Of a stretch of DNA of 47,634 nt, positions 25,791 through 34,085 are shown piece by piece. This DNA is from SURF-32 sp964648365 (lineage in GTDB: Bacteria > Planctomycetota > Phycisphaerae > UBA1845), in NCBI GenBank assembly GCA_964648365.1, contig CAZYLK010000024.1:1-47634 (forward strand). The letters run 5' to 3'. The position numbers and the translations under genes are program-made. The first letter of the stretch is position 1, and every line of letters begins with the position of its first letter. The notes beneath the pieces were generated by a model. It ran no database searches. It saw only the letters and a program-made list of their open reading frames with translations, and was not told the origin of the DNA.

Positions 25791-25833
25791 GCAGTAGCGA
25801 GCCGCGTGGCTTCAGCCCGCGCGGACGGGCCTC
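25791..25833. repeat. REP-like palindromic repeat, copy 1
   Basis: Contains GCGAGCCGCGTGGCTTCAGC followed by CCGCGCGGACGGGC. The same sequence with one change is at 46297-46337. Its core can fold as a GC-rich hairpin. Confidence 0.65.
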
Positions 25834-25893
25834 CGGAGCGCGACGCCGGTGAGTTGCCGCTGTCTTTCGCGGCAGCGTCAGGCAACGCCGCTG

Positions 25894-25980
25894 TCAACAC
25901 AGCGCCGCGTACATCATGAGCGTAAAGAAAACGATCCGCACTTTGCGCCGAAAGAACCAGTAAACAACGGTCCGGTCCAT
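25894..25980 (-). CDS. 28-residue membrane-spanning small protein, previously unlisted
   Basis: ATG at 25980 after a near-perfect ribosome site GGAGGAGG, six bases upstream, and a TGA at 25894-25896. The product opens MDRTVVYWFFRRKVR and continues with a hydrophobic run (IVFFTLMMYAALC). A positive cluster (RRKVR) followed by a single helix fits a small inner-membrane protein. It has its own promoter region with tandem repeats and a palindrome (26005-26106). The ribosome site and promoter give the support, as no homologue is known to me. It lies downstream of accA on the same strand. Confidence 0.6.
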   Translation of the reverse strand: MDRTVVYWFFRRKVRIVFFTLMMYAALC

Positions 25981-26004
25981 GGTCTTCCTCCTCCGGGAAA
26001 ACAG

Positions 26005-26021
26005 CGTTCGCCTCGCGAACG
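26005..26021 (-). promoter_or_regulatory. CGTTCGC-GAG-GCGAACG palindrome in the small-gene leader
   Basis: A perfect 7-base inverted repeat around three bases (plus-strand loop CTC), between the -10 box (26037-26042) and the ribosome site. It can be an operator or a leader hairpin. Confidence 0.5.
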
Positions 26022-26036
26022 TCGGTTGACTCACCC

Positions 26037-26067
26037 ATCATAGCCGCGTGGGTATGGGCCAGATCAA
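26037..26067 (-). promoter_or_regulatory. promoter of the small membrane-protein gene
   Basis: On the minus strand TTGATC (26062-26067), a 19-base spacer and TATGAT (26037-26042). The long spacer is typical of promoters that depend on an activator. Transcription would begin about 50 bases before the ATG at 25980. Confidence 0.5.
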
Positions 26068-26071
26068 CTGT

Positions 26072-26106
26072 CCCGGCCGATAAGCGCCCCCGCCCGGCCG
26101 ATAAGC
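26072..26106 (-). promoter_or_regulatory. tandem 14-bp direct repeats abutting the -35 box
   Basis: Two identical copies of minus-strand GCTTATCGGCCGGG (plus-strand CCCGGCCGATAAGC at 26072-26085 and 26093-26106). Start-to-start distance is 21 bases, two helix turns, and the proximal copy ends four bases before the -35 box. This is the standard layout of an activator site. Confidence 0.55.
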
Positions 26107-26290
26107 CGATGCGGTCGCGGGGCCAGGCGATTCGGGTACTGAGCTTGCGAGCTGAATCGAGGTGGCGCGCGGAGCTTCGACCACGACAATCTTCGGGCGA
26201 CTTGCGCTACGGGTCGTCAACCTGCCCGCACTGGTCGAGCATGGGTGCCACGCGGGCCAGGTCCGGCCTCGCGAGATTGCGGGCGATGGT

Positions 26291-27406
26291 TCAGGCGCCG
26301 ACGGAGATCGGCCGCGGGGTGCGGGCGGCGATGCGACGGACCCGGGCGGCGCCGCGGCGGGTGGCCGGCGGCGGCGGGGGGGGCTGCTGCTCAAGCTGTT
26401 CGCGCGGGCTGGAGAAGAAACTGCCCAGGGTCCGGATGCGCTCATAGCGACGGCGCAGGACCGTCTCGATCTTGAGCCGCTTCAGGTCGCGCAGGGATTC
26501 GCAGATGTACTTTTCAAGGTTCGCGGCCGCGCCGCCCGGATCGCGATGGGCGCCGCCGACGGGCTCCTCGATGATCTGGTCGATCAGCTTGAGCCGTTCC
26601 AGTTCACGGGCCGTCAGCTTGAGCGCTTCCGCCGCGTGCCGGGCACGTTCGCCGGTCTTCCACAGGATGGCCGCGCAGCCCTCCGGAGAGATGACCGAGT
26701 AGAACGAATGCTCGAACATGGCCATGCGGTCGCCGACGCCGATGCCCAGCGCCCCGCCGCTGCCACCCTCGCCGATGACCGCGCCGATGACGGGCGTCTT
26801 CAGCCGCGACATCTCGAACAGGTTGACGGCGATGGCGGAGGCAATGCCGCGTTCTTCCGCCCCGATGCCGGGGTACGCGCCCTGCGTATCGATCAGGCAG
26901 ACCACCGGCAGGCCGAATTTTTCCGCCAGGCGCATCTTGGCCAAGGCCTTGCGATAGCCCTCGGGGTGGGCGCAGCCGAAATTGCAGCGGATACGCTCTT
27001 TCAGATCCCGCCCCTTGTTGTGCCCCACGACCAGCACCTTGTGGTCGCCGACGCGGGCAAACGCCGTGATGATGGCCGGGTCGTCGCCGTACAGCCGGTC
27101 GCCGTGCAGTTCGCACACGTCCCGGAAGACGAGCGAAAGGTAGTCCGGGGTCAGCGGCCGCTTCGGATGGCGGGCGACCTGGACCAGTTCCCACGGGGTC
27201 AGCGAGGCGTAGAGATTCTTGAGGGTCGCGTGAAACCGCTGCTGCTGCTGCTCGATGTCCTCGGCCAGATCGCGGCCGGTCTCACGCTGCTCGAGTTCAA
27301 GCTGCTCGATGTCGTTGCGGATGCGGGCGAGGGACTTTTCGAATTCGAGGAAGCCGATTCCACTCACTGCGGCGGAAGCTCTTGTCGACGTCGACGTCAT
27401 CGTCAT
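26291..27406 (-). CDS. accA: acetyl-CoA carboxylase carboxyltransferase subunit alpha
   Basis: 371 residues. The usual coiled opening (FEKSLARIRNDIEQLELE) and then the AccA core: RHPKRPLTPDYL, FGCAHPEGYRKALAKMRLAEKF, LIDTQGAYPGIGAEERG, GEGGSGGALGIGVGDR and SVISPEGCAAILW. It transfers the carboxyl group from biotin to acetyl-CoA in the first step of fatty acid synthesis. The partners AccB, AccC and AccD are not in the window. The C-terminus runs about 45 residues past the usual end and is basic and Pro-rich (EQQPPPPPPATRRG). ATG 27406 is chosen from two adjacent Met (27406 and 27400). The promoter is at 27478-27507. Confidence 0.94.
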   Translation of the reverse strand: MTMTSTSTRASAAVSGIGFLEFEKSLARIRNDIEQLELEQRETGRDLAEDIEQQQQRFHATLKNLYASLTPWELVQVARHPKRPLTPDYLSLVFRDVCELHGDRLYGDDPAIITAFARVGDHKVLVVGHNKGRDLKERIRCNFGCAHPEGYRKALAKMRLAEKFGLPVVCLIDTQGAYPGIGAEERGIASAIAVNLFEMSRLKTPVIGAVIGEGGSGGALGIGVGDRMAMFEHSFYSVISPEGCAAILWKTGERARHAAEALKLTARELERLKLIDQIIEEPVGGAHRDPGGAAANLEKYICESLRDLKRLKIETVLRRRYERIRTLGSFFSSPREQLEQQPPPPPPATRRGAARVRRIAARTPRPISVGA

Positions 27407-27712
27407 CGCAGTTGAATCGCGGGAAAGTCCGACTCGCCATCCGGGGCCGCGCGCCAATCCGCCCCGAAGCACTGTCACTTATACCAGCGTACCGTGATCT
27501 CGGTTAACCGCAACCTGACAATCTCGAAATTCATTCTTAACAGACAAATCCTGACGGGTCGGGGCCTGTTCGCGAGAATGATGCAACCTTATGCCTGTCA
27601 ATGTCTTGTGGTTGAAATGGTCTGAGGGAAGTCTCACCGGTAAGGCGCGGGGATCGGGAAGGTACCCAGCCTGAATCCGGCTGTGAAGACCGCCTGCGGC
27701 CGGGGCGCGGAG
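27407..27712. other. spacer upstream of accA, partly AT-rich
   Basis: 306 bases. It holds the accA promoter and an AT-richer stretch (27510-27640) with no recognised gene. No terminator is visible after the 27713 gene. Confidence 0.5.
27478..27507 (-). promoter_or_regulatory. promoter of accA
   Basis: Minus-strand TTAACC (27502-27507), an 18-base spacer and TATAAG (27478-27483). Predicted start of transcription about 65 bases before the ATG. Confidence 0.55.
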
Positions 27713-28627
27713 CTACCCGGGAGCGGCCGACGCGCCGCCCGCCAGGATCGCATCCGTCTCGTCGCCGGTCGGCTCGCCGTCCATCGGAGGGGGGTCGGGA
27801 AAGATGGACAGGTATTGGAACCCGTGACGGAGGTCGAAGTACCACTCGTCCGCCAGGGCGCCCATGACGTCGTTTCCGATAATCAGGTCCGGCAGGCCGT
27901 CGGTGTCGAACAGGCGGACGGACGCGACGACGACGCCGAGCACCTCGTGCGAGATCGTCACCTCGATCTGGTTGGGGCTGAGCGTGGTCCCGGAGCCGAC
28001 CAGCCCGCGTCGCAGCACCGTGGCACTGGCCCCGGTATCCAGCAACGCCGTCAGCGGCACGTCGCCCGCCGGACCGGCCACCCGGACCTCCAGGAACGAC
28101 GAGTCGAAGCCCGGCAGCGTCACCGGCGGCGGCGCGAAGGGCACCTCCAGCCCCCCGCGTGGCACGGCGTCCAGCATGGTCGCCTCACGCCGGGCGAAGT
28201 TCAGCCCCAGCACGGTCCCCGTGTCGCGGAAGAAGCGGAACCCCACCCCGTTGCATTCGCACGTGGACAGCCCGACGATCGCCCCGGACGTGCGCGCCCG
28301 CACCCCGCCGGCCGAGTACACGAACGGGCCGGTCATCGCCACCTGCTCCCGCCCGCCGAAGGCCAGAATCTCGACTTCGCCGACCAACTCCAGCCCGTAG
28401 CTGCGGCTCAGGAGCACCTCGAACTCCCCGCCCGTATCGACAAACCCGCGCCCGATCGACTCCCCCTGGACCTCCATAGGCACGTAGAACAGCCCGCTCG
28501 TCCGCGGCGCGACAACGTCGCCACAGCCGGCCACAACGCCCGCCATGGCCATCAGAGCCGCCGCGCTGGCGCCAGTCCGGCTACACCGTGACCGCAACCA
28601 CACCAGCGTTCGTCGCATCCACTGCAT
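27713..28627 (-). CDS. two-lobed retropepsin/pepsin-like aspartic protease lipoprotein
   Basis: 304 residues. Signal peptide with lipobox VAGC (Cys35), so it is lipid-anchored. Two catalytic-type lobes follow: FVDTGGEFEVLL (Asp64) and TALLDTGASATVL (Asp197), each followed later by the flap-closing motif (VLGLNFARRE about 139-148; IIGNDVMG in lobe two). A pair of DTG sites in one chain matches a pepsin-like enzyme made by fusing two retropepsin-like halves. Bacterial members are mostly uncharacterised. GGGAGGGG eight bases before the ATG at 28627 fixes the start. Nothing in the neighbourhood points to a substrate. Confidence 0.8.
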   Translation of the reverse strand: MQWMRRTLVWLRSRCSRTGASAAALMAMAGVVAGCGDVVAPRTSGLFYVPMEVQGESIGRGFVDTGGEFEVLLSRSYGLELVGEVEILAFGGREQVAMTGPFVYSAGGVRARTSGAIVGLSTCECNGVGFRFFRDTGTVLGLNFARREATMLDAVPRGGLEVPFAPPPVTLPGFDSSFLEVRVAGPAGDVPLTALLDTGASATVLRRGLVGSGTTLSPNQIEVTISHEVLGVVVASVRLFDTDGLPDLIIGNDVMGALADEWYFDLRHGFQYLSIFPDPPPMDGEPTGDETDAILAGGASAAPG

Positions 28628-28946
28628 GGGCTAGCACCCCTCCCGGCCAGGGCCTCTCAACGGTCCAACACCACCCGATTCTACGGCCCACCGCGTGTCC
28701 GGGCGACCCGCTACCGGCCGCAACGGACGGCGGCGACGGCCGGGCGCGTCCCAGGGCGGGCGGCGTTGGCCGGGCTGCGCCGTGTGCGGTATCGAGTCTT
28801 TCGGCAGGGGGAGAGTCGGGAATGCAGTCGCGAGGCGGTCGAAACGGCAGGGCCGGTACATTTTGCTTGCCAGCACCATTTGTAACGGCGATATTCCGCC
28901 GAGCCACGATGGGACGCGGCAAACTCGAATGCGATGTGGCCCCCCG
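28628..28946. other. divergent spacer between the protease gene and the hsd operon
   Basis: 319 bases with no gene. It holds the hsdR promoter at 28867-28895. In-frame readings upstream of the chosen hsdR start match nothing. Confidence 0.5.
28867..28895 (+). promoter_or_regulatory. promoter of the hsd operon
   Basis: TTGCCA (28867-28872), 17 bases, GATATT (28890-28895). The start of transcription would be about 28902, leaving a 45-base leader. No other good pair is seen in the spacer. Confidence 0.5.
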
Positions 28947-31940
28947 ATGACCTCAGCCGAGCGCCAACTTGAAGACCACCTCATCGCAAAGCTCGGCGAG
29001 CTGAAGTACACCTATCGCCCCGACATCCGCGACCGCGCGACCCTGGAGCGAAACTTCCGCGAGAAGTTCGAGGCCCTCAACCGCGTCACCCTCACCGATG
29101 GCGAGTTCCAGCGTCTGCTCGACGGGATCGTCACGCCCGACGTCTTCACCGCCGCCAAAACCCTCCGCGGCATCAACGACTTCGTCCGCGACGACGGCAC
29201 GCCGCTCAACTACACGCTGGTCAACATCAAGGACTGGTGCAAGAACACATTCGAAGCGATCAACCAGCTTCGGATCAACACCGACTACAGCCACCATCGC
29301 TACGACGTCATCCTGCTCATCAACGGCGTCCCCGTCGCGCAGATCGAGCTCAAATCCCTCGGCATCAATCCCCGCCGGGCGATGGAGCAGATCGTCGACT
29401 ACAAGAACGACCCCGGCAACGGCTACACCCGCACGCTGCTGTGCTTCATCCAGCTTTTCGTCGTCAGCAACCGCGACAGCACCTGGTATTTCGCCAATAA
29501 CAACGCCCGCCACTTCGCCTTCAACGCCGACGAGCGCTACCTGCCTATCTACCAGCACGCCGCCGAGGACAATTCGAAGATCACCCACCTCGACGACTTC
29601 GCGGAGGGCTTTCTCAAGAAATGCACACTCGGGCTGATGATCAGCCGCTACATGGTCCTGGTCGCCAGCGAGCAGAAGCTGCTCATGATGCGGCCGTACC
29701 AGATTTACGCTGTCAAACACATCGTCGACTGCATCGAGAAGAGCGGCGGCAACGGCTACGTCTGGCACACCACCGGCAGCGGCAAGACGCTGACCAGCTT
29801 CAAGGCCTCCACGCTCCTGAAGGACAACCCCGCGATCGAGAAATGCCTGTTCGTCGTGGATCGCAAAGACCTCGACCGCCAGACCCGCGAGGAGTTCAAC
29901 CGGTTTCAGGAAGGATGCGTCGAGGAGAACACCAACACCGGCGCCCTCGTCCGCCGGCTGCTCTCCGACGACTACGCCGACAAGGTCATCGTCTGCACCA
30001 TCCAGAAGCTCGGCCTCGCCCTGGATCCGGCCAATCGCCGGAACTACGTTAATCGGCTCAAGCCCCTCGCGGGCAAGCGCATGGTCTTCATCTTCGACGA
30101 GTGCCATCGCTCGCAGTTCGGCGAGAATCACAAGGCCATCAAGGAGTTCTTCCCAAACGCCCAGCTATTCGGCTTCACCGGCACGCCGATCTTCGAGGAG
30201 AACGCCACCGTCCGGCAGATCACCGGCGATGAGCAGCGCCTGCGCACCACGGCCGATCTCTTCCAGCGCCTGCTGCACGAGTACACGATCACCCACGCCA
30301 TCGAGGATGGCAACGTCCTGCGGTTCCACGTCGATTACTACAAACCCAGCGACGGCGAGGTCAGCCCCACCAAGGAGATCACCAAGCAGGCCGTCGTTAA
30401 CCGCATTCTCGACAAGCACGACGCCGCGACCGGCGGCAGGAAGTTCAACGCCCTCCTCGCCACCGGATCGATCAACGACGCCATCGCGTACTACAACTTC
30501 TTCGAGGCGATACAGCGTTCGCGAGCGGCGGAGAATCCCGAGTATGTCCCGCTCAACGTCGCTGCGGTCTTCTCACCGCCCGGCGATGTCAGTGCGGACG
30601 TCAGACAGATTCAGGAAGACCTGCCCCAGGAGCAGGCGGACAACAGAGTCGACCCGGACGGCAAGAAGAAGGCCCTGAAGCGCATCATCGCCGGCTACAA
30701 CCAGAACTTCGGCACCAATCACCGCCTCGACCTCTTCGACCTCTACTACCAGGACGTTCAGAAGCGCATCAAGGACCAGCAGTTCCCCAACGCGGACCTT
30801 CCCCGGAAGGGCCGCGAGAAGATCGACATCACCATCGTCGTGGACATGCTCTTGACCGGCTTCGACAGCAAGTACCTCAACACGCTGTACGTGGACAAGA
30901 AACTCAAACATCACGGCCTCATCCAGGCATTTTCCCGCACCAATCGCGTGCTCAACGCCACCAAGCCCTACGGCCACATCCTCGACTTCCGCGAGCAGCA
31001 GGCCAGCGTCGATGAGGCCATCGCCATGTTCTCCGGCGCCAAGGCCGACCGGGCCCGCGAAATCTGGCTGGTGGACAAGGCGCCGAAGGTCATCGAGAAG
31101 CTCAAGGCCGCCGTCAAAGACCTGAGCGACTTCATGAAGTCCCAGGGCCTCGAAGCCAGGCCGGAGGCCGTGCCCAACCTCAAGGGCGACGACGCCCGCG
31201 TGGCGTTCATCAAGCAGTTCAAGGAAGTCCAGCGGCTGCAGACGCAGCTTGACCAGTACACCGACCTTTCTGACGACGAGAAGCAGACCATCGAGCAGGT
31301 GCTGCCCAAGGAGCAACTCAAGGGCTTCCGCGGCCAGTACCTCGAAACCGCCCAGCGCCTCCGCGACCAGCGCGAGAAGCCCGGGCAGGATGGCGAGAAG
31401 AAAACCAGCGACGAACTGGACCAGCTCGATTTCGAGTTCGTCCTCTTCGCCTCGGCCCTGATCGACTACGACTACATCATGGCCCTCATCGCCCGTTTCA
31501 CCCAGCAGGATCCCAGGAAGCCGCTTAAGATCACCCGCGAGGGGATGGTCGGCATAATCGCTTCTGACGCGAAGTTCGTCGACAAACGCGACGCAATCGT
31601 GGAATTCGTTCACACGCTCGACGCAGGAAAGCCAATGGACGAAAGGGCGGTGCGAGACGACTTCGAGCGGTTTAATGCCGCGCGCGAAGCGACGGAGGTC
31701 GCGGCCACGGCCGAAAAGCACGGCCTGACCTCCGAGTCGCTCCAGGCGTTCGTCGATCGCATCCTCCAGCCGCCTTTTGTTTTCGACGCCGAGCGGCTCA
31801 ATGACCTGCTCGCCCCGCTGGACCTCGGCTGGCACGCCCGCAAGGACAAGGAGGAGGCGTTGATGGCCGACCTCGTCCCCCTGCTGAAGAAGCGCGCCGC
31901 CGGGCGGGACATCTCGGGCCTCAGCGCGTACGAGGGGTAA
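28947..31940 (+). CDS. hsdR: type I restriction enzyme R subunit
   Basis: 997 residues. An N-terminal PD-(D/E)xK nuclease: Asp120 and Glu134-Leu-Lys136 in VAQIELKS. Then two RecA-like motor domains: Walker A TGSGKT (276-281), DECH (384-387), FGFTGTPIF and, further on, LLTGFDSKYLNTLYVD and QAFSRTNRV. A helical C-terminal part follows for docking to the M and S subunits. It cuts foreign unmethylated DNA after translocation. ATG 28947 is taken because the upstream 84 codons do not match the family. It is first in the operon, with the methylase gene four genes later. Confidence 0.95.
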   Translation: MTSAERQLEDHLIAKLGELKYTYRPDIRDRATLERNFREKFEALNRVTLTDGEFQRLLDGIVTPDVFTAAKTLRGINDFVRDDGTPLNYTLVNIKDWCKNTFEAINQLRINTDYSHHRYDVILLINGVPVAQIELKSLGINPRRAMEQIVDYKNDPGNGYTRTLLCFIQLFVVSNRDSTWYFANNNARHFAFNADERYLPIYQHAAEDNSKITHLDDFAEGFLKKCTLGLMISRYMVLVASEQKLLMMRPYQIYAVKHIVDCIEKSGGNGYVWHTTGSGKTLTSFKASTLLKDNPAIEKCLFVVDRKDLDRQTREEFNRFQEGCVEENTNTGALVRRLLSDDYADKVIVCTIQKLGLALDPANRRNYVNRLKPLAGKRMVFIFDECHRSQFGENHKAIKEFFPNAQLFGFTGTPIFEENATVRQITGDEQRLRTTADLFQRLLHEYTITHAIEDGNVLRFHVDYYKPSDGEVSPTKEITKQAVVNRILDKHDAATGGRKFNALLATGSINDAIAYYNFFEAIQRSRAAENPEYVPLNVAAVFSPPGDVSADVRQIQEDLPQEQADNRVDPDGKKKALKRIIAGYNQNFGTNHRLDLFDLYYQDVQKRIKDQQFPNADLPRKGREKIDITIVVDMLLTGFDSKYLNTLYVDKKLKHHGLIQAFSRTNRVLNATKPYGHILDFREQQASVDEAIAMFSGAKADRAREIWLVDKAPKVIEKLKAAVKDLSDFMKSQGLEARPEAVPNLKGDDARVAFIKQFKEVQRLQTQLDQYTDLSDDEKQTIEQVLPKEQLKGFRGQYLETAQRLRDQREKPGQDGEKKTSDELDQLDFEFVLFASALIDYDYIMALIARFTQQDPRKPLKITREGMVGIIASDAKFVDKRDAIVEFVHTLDAGKPMDERAVRDDFERFNAAREATEVAATAEKHGLTSESLQAFVDRILQPPFVFDAERLNDLLAPLDLGWHARKDKEEALMADLVPLLKKRAAGRDISGLSAYEG

Positions 31941-31955
31941 CACCGAGGAACACCG

Positions 31956-32801
31956 ATGGAATCGACTCAAATCCAGACACTAACCGCCACCTTTGAAGGC
32001 CACGCCCAAAAGACCGAAAACGGGGTCGAATATTGGCTCGCCCGCGACCTCCAGATCCTTCTTGGCTATACCGAGTGGCGCAACTTCGTGGGCGTCATCG
32101 ACAAGGCGAAGATCGCGTGCGAAGGGTCCGGGCACGACGTTCTGGATCATTTTGTTGAGGTCAACAAATTGATCCAGTTGCCTAAAAACGCGGAAAGAGT
32201 CGTCGACGACCTCATGCTCACCCGGTACGCCGCGTACCTCGTCGCCCAGAACGGCGACCCCCGCAAGCCCGAGATCGCCTTCGCCCAGACCTACTTCGCC
32301 ATCCAGACGCGCCGGGCCGAACTCATCGAGCAACGTCTGCTCGAAGCCGAACGCCTCTCGGCCCGCAGGAAACTCACCAAGACCGAAAAGGAACTCTCCA
32401 GCGTCATTTACGAACAGACCGGCGGCAATCAGAACTTCGCCCTCATCCGCAGCAAGGGCGACCACGCGCTGTTCAGCAAGAGCACGCAGGCGATGAAAGC
32501 CCAGTGGAACGTCCCGGACAGTCGCCCGCTGGCCGACTTTGCCCCCACGATCATTCTCAAGGCCAAGGACTTCGCTACCGAGATCACCATCCACAACGCC
32601 CGCACCCACCAGATGCAGAGCGAACCGCAGATATCGCGCGAGCATGTCACCAACAATCGGGCGGTCCGCGACACCCTGCTCAGCCGGGGCATTCGCCCCG
32701 AATCGCTGCCACCCGCCGAGGACGTGAAAAAAGTCGAGCGGCGGCTCTCGTCCGAGGTGAAGCAGTCGATCAAGAACCCGGACAAGCTCGAAGGCGCGTG
32801 A
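31956..32801 (+). CDS. dinD: DinD-like (DNA-damage-inducible protein D) inside the hsd operon
   Basis: 281 residues, 15 bases after hsdR with GAGGAA before the ATG. It opens with a BRO-N-like part (EYWLARDLQILLGYTEWRNF), then AERVVDDLMLTRYAAYLVAQNGDPRKPEIAFAQTYF reads as the DinD core (only short parts quoted: LTRYAAYLVAQNGD). In E. coli DinD disassembles RecA filaments and is SOS-induced. In type I operons such genes recur, but the role there is not established. Its own stop is three bases from the hsdS start, so it is a regular member of this operon. Confidence 0.88.
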   Translation: MESTQIQTLTATFEGHAQKTENGVEYWLARDLQILLGYTEWRNFVGVIDKAKIACEGSGHDVLDHFVEVNKLIQLPKNAERVVDDLMLTRYAAYLVAQNGDPRKPEIAFAQTYFAIQTRRAELIEQRLLEAERLSARRKLTKTEKELSSVIYEQTGGNQNFALIRSKGDHALFSKSTQAMKAQWNVPDSRPLADFAPTIILKAKDFATEITIHNARTHQMQSEPQISREHVTNNRAVRDTLLSRGIRPESLPPAEDVKKVERRLSSEVKQSIKNPDKLEGA

Positions 32802-32804
32802 GGC

Positions 32805-34073
32805 ATGGCGAAGAAGGACAAACCAAAAACGCTGACGCCGAAGCTGCGGTTTCCGGAGTTCAGGGACGCGCGGGGCTGGAGGTTGGCGAAGGCGCACGAC
32901 ATTGTCGAGGTGCTCCAGGGCTACGGGTTTCCGGACAGATATCAGGGAAAGACAGACGGTGAGTTCCCGTTCTACAAAGTAAGCGACATCTCAGCTTGCG
33001 TTGACGCCGGTAACGTCCTTCTTGGCGATGCAAACAATCACGTAGACGACCAAATACTGAAAGCGCTGCGCGCGAAGCCCATCTCGGCCGGCGCTACTGT
33101 ATTTGCTAAGATCGGTGAAGCAATCCGCTCGAACAAGCGCGCGGTCACAACAAGGCCATGTCTAATCGACAACAACGCGGCTGGCGTGAAGGCAATTAGT
33201 CGTACCGCAGACGATGGATTCGTGTACTACCTCTGGTGCATGGTGCCTCTTATCGACTACGCCGGTGGCGTAGTTCCGGCGGTGAATAAATCCACAATTG
33301 AGCAGATACCGATTTGCTATCCAGAAATAGTCGAGCAGCGGAAGATCGCGGCGTGTTTGACGTCGTTGGATGAACTGCTCGCTGCCGAGGGGCGGAAGCT
33401 GGAGGCGCTGCGGACCCACAAGCAAGGGCTGATGCAGCAGCTCTTCCCCCGCGAAGGCGAATCCCGCCCCCGCCTCCGCTTCCCCGAGTTCCGCGATAAG
33501 CTGGAGTGGCAAGACACGCGATTGGGACGACTTGGCAAGCTCGTCTCCGGCCTGACGTATAGCCCCGCAGACGTTCAGAGTGACGGGCTACTGGTCCTGC
33601 GTTCCTCAAACATCCAGGGTGGTCAGATCGCCATGGACGATTGCGTTTATGTCAGACCCGACATCCGGGGAGCAAACCGAACGCAGCCGAATGATATTCT
33701 GATATGCGTCCGGAATGGTTCGAAGCCACTCATCGGAAAGAACGCGTTGATCCCAGACGGAATGCCGCTATGCACGCACGGCGCTTTCATGACAGTCCTT
33801 CGAGCAACGGCACCACAGTTTGTCTTTCAGCTGCTACAAACAGGGGCCTACCAGAAGCAAGTCGCCGCGGACCTTGGTGCCACGATCAATTCGATCAATG
33901 GCAGGCAGTTGTTAAAGTACCGCTTTGTCGCCCCAATGCGTGCCGAGCAGCAGCGAATCGCCGCCTGTCTCTCCTCGCTGGACGCCCTGATCGCCGCGCA
34001 ATCGCGGAAGCTGGACGCCCTGCGCGTCCATAAGAAGGGCCTGATGCAGCAACTCTTCCCGTCGCCTTGTTAG
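32805..34073 (+). CDS. hsdS: type I restriction enzyme S (specificity) subunit
   Basis: 422 residues with the expected two-half layout: a first target-recognition domain (about 30-160), a conserved spacer helix (EQRKIAACLTSLDELLAAEG), a second domain (about 225-375) and a second helix (EQQRIAACLSSLDALIAAQS). LRFPEFRD occurs in front of both recognition domains and HKQGLMQQLFP / HKKGLMQQLFP after both helices, so the two halves are copies. The first recognition domain has a lower GC content and unlike codon use, as is common for domains exchanged between strains. Each domain reads one half of a split DNA target, which cannot be predicted here. Confidence 0.93.
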   Translation: MAKKDKPKTLTPKLRFPEFRDARGWRLAKAHDIVEVLQGYGFPDRYQGKTDGEFPFYKVSDISACVDAGNVLLGDANNHVDDQILKALRAKPISAGATVFAKIGEAIRSNKRAVTTRPCLIDNNAAGVKAISRTADDGFVYYLWCMVPLIDYAGGVVPAVNKSTIEQIPICYPEIVEQRKIAACLTSLDELLAAEGRKLEALRTHKQGLMQQLFPREGESRPRLRFPEFRDKLEWQDTRLGRLGKLVSGLTYSPADVQSDGLLVLRSSNIQGGQIAMDDCVYVRPDIRGANRTQPNDILICVRNGSKPLIGKNALIPDGMPLCTHGAFMTVLRATAPQFVFQLLQTGAYQKQVAADLGATINSINGRQLLKYRFVAPMRAEQQRIAACLSSLDALIAAQSRKLDALRVHKKGLMQQLFPSPC

Positions 34074-34085
34074 AGGAAGCACGCA

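Larger units (their letters stand above)
25595..25893. other. spacer with heptamer array and REP-like palindrome
   Basis: No gene found. It holds the heptamer array (25606-25675) and a REP-like palindrome (25791-25833). A 122-residue minus-strand ORF across the stretch is out of frame with the small gene at 25894 and is not supported. Confidence 0.55.

Noticed and set aside
25673..26041. A 122-residue minus-strand frame
   Set aside because: It overlaps the REP-like repeat and the heptamer edge, is low-complexity, and is out of frame with the better-supported small gene.
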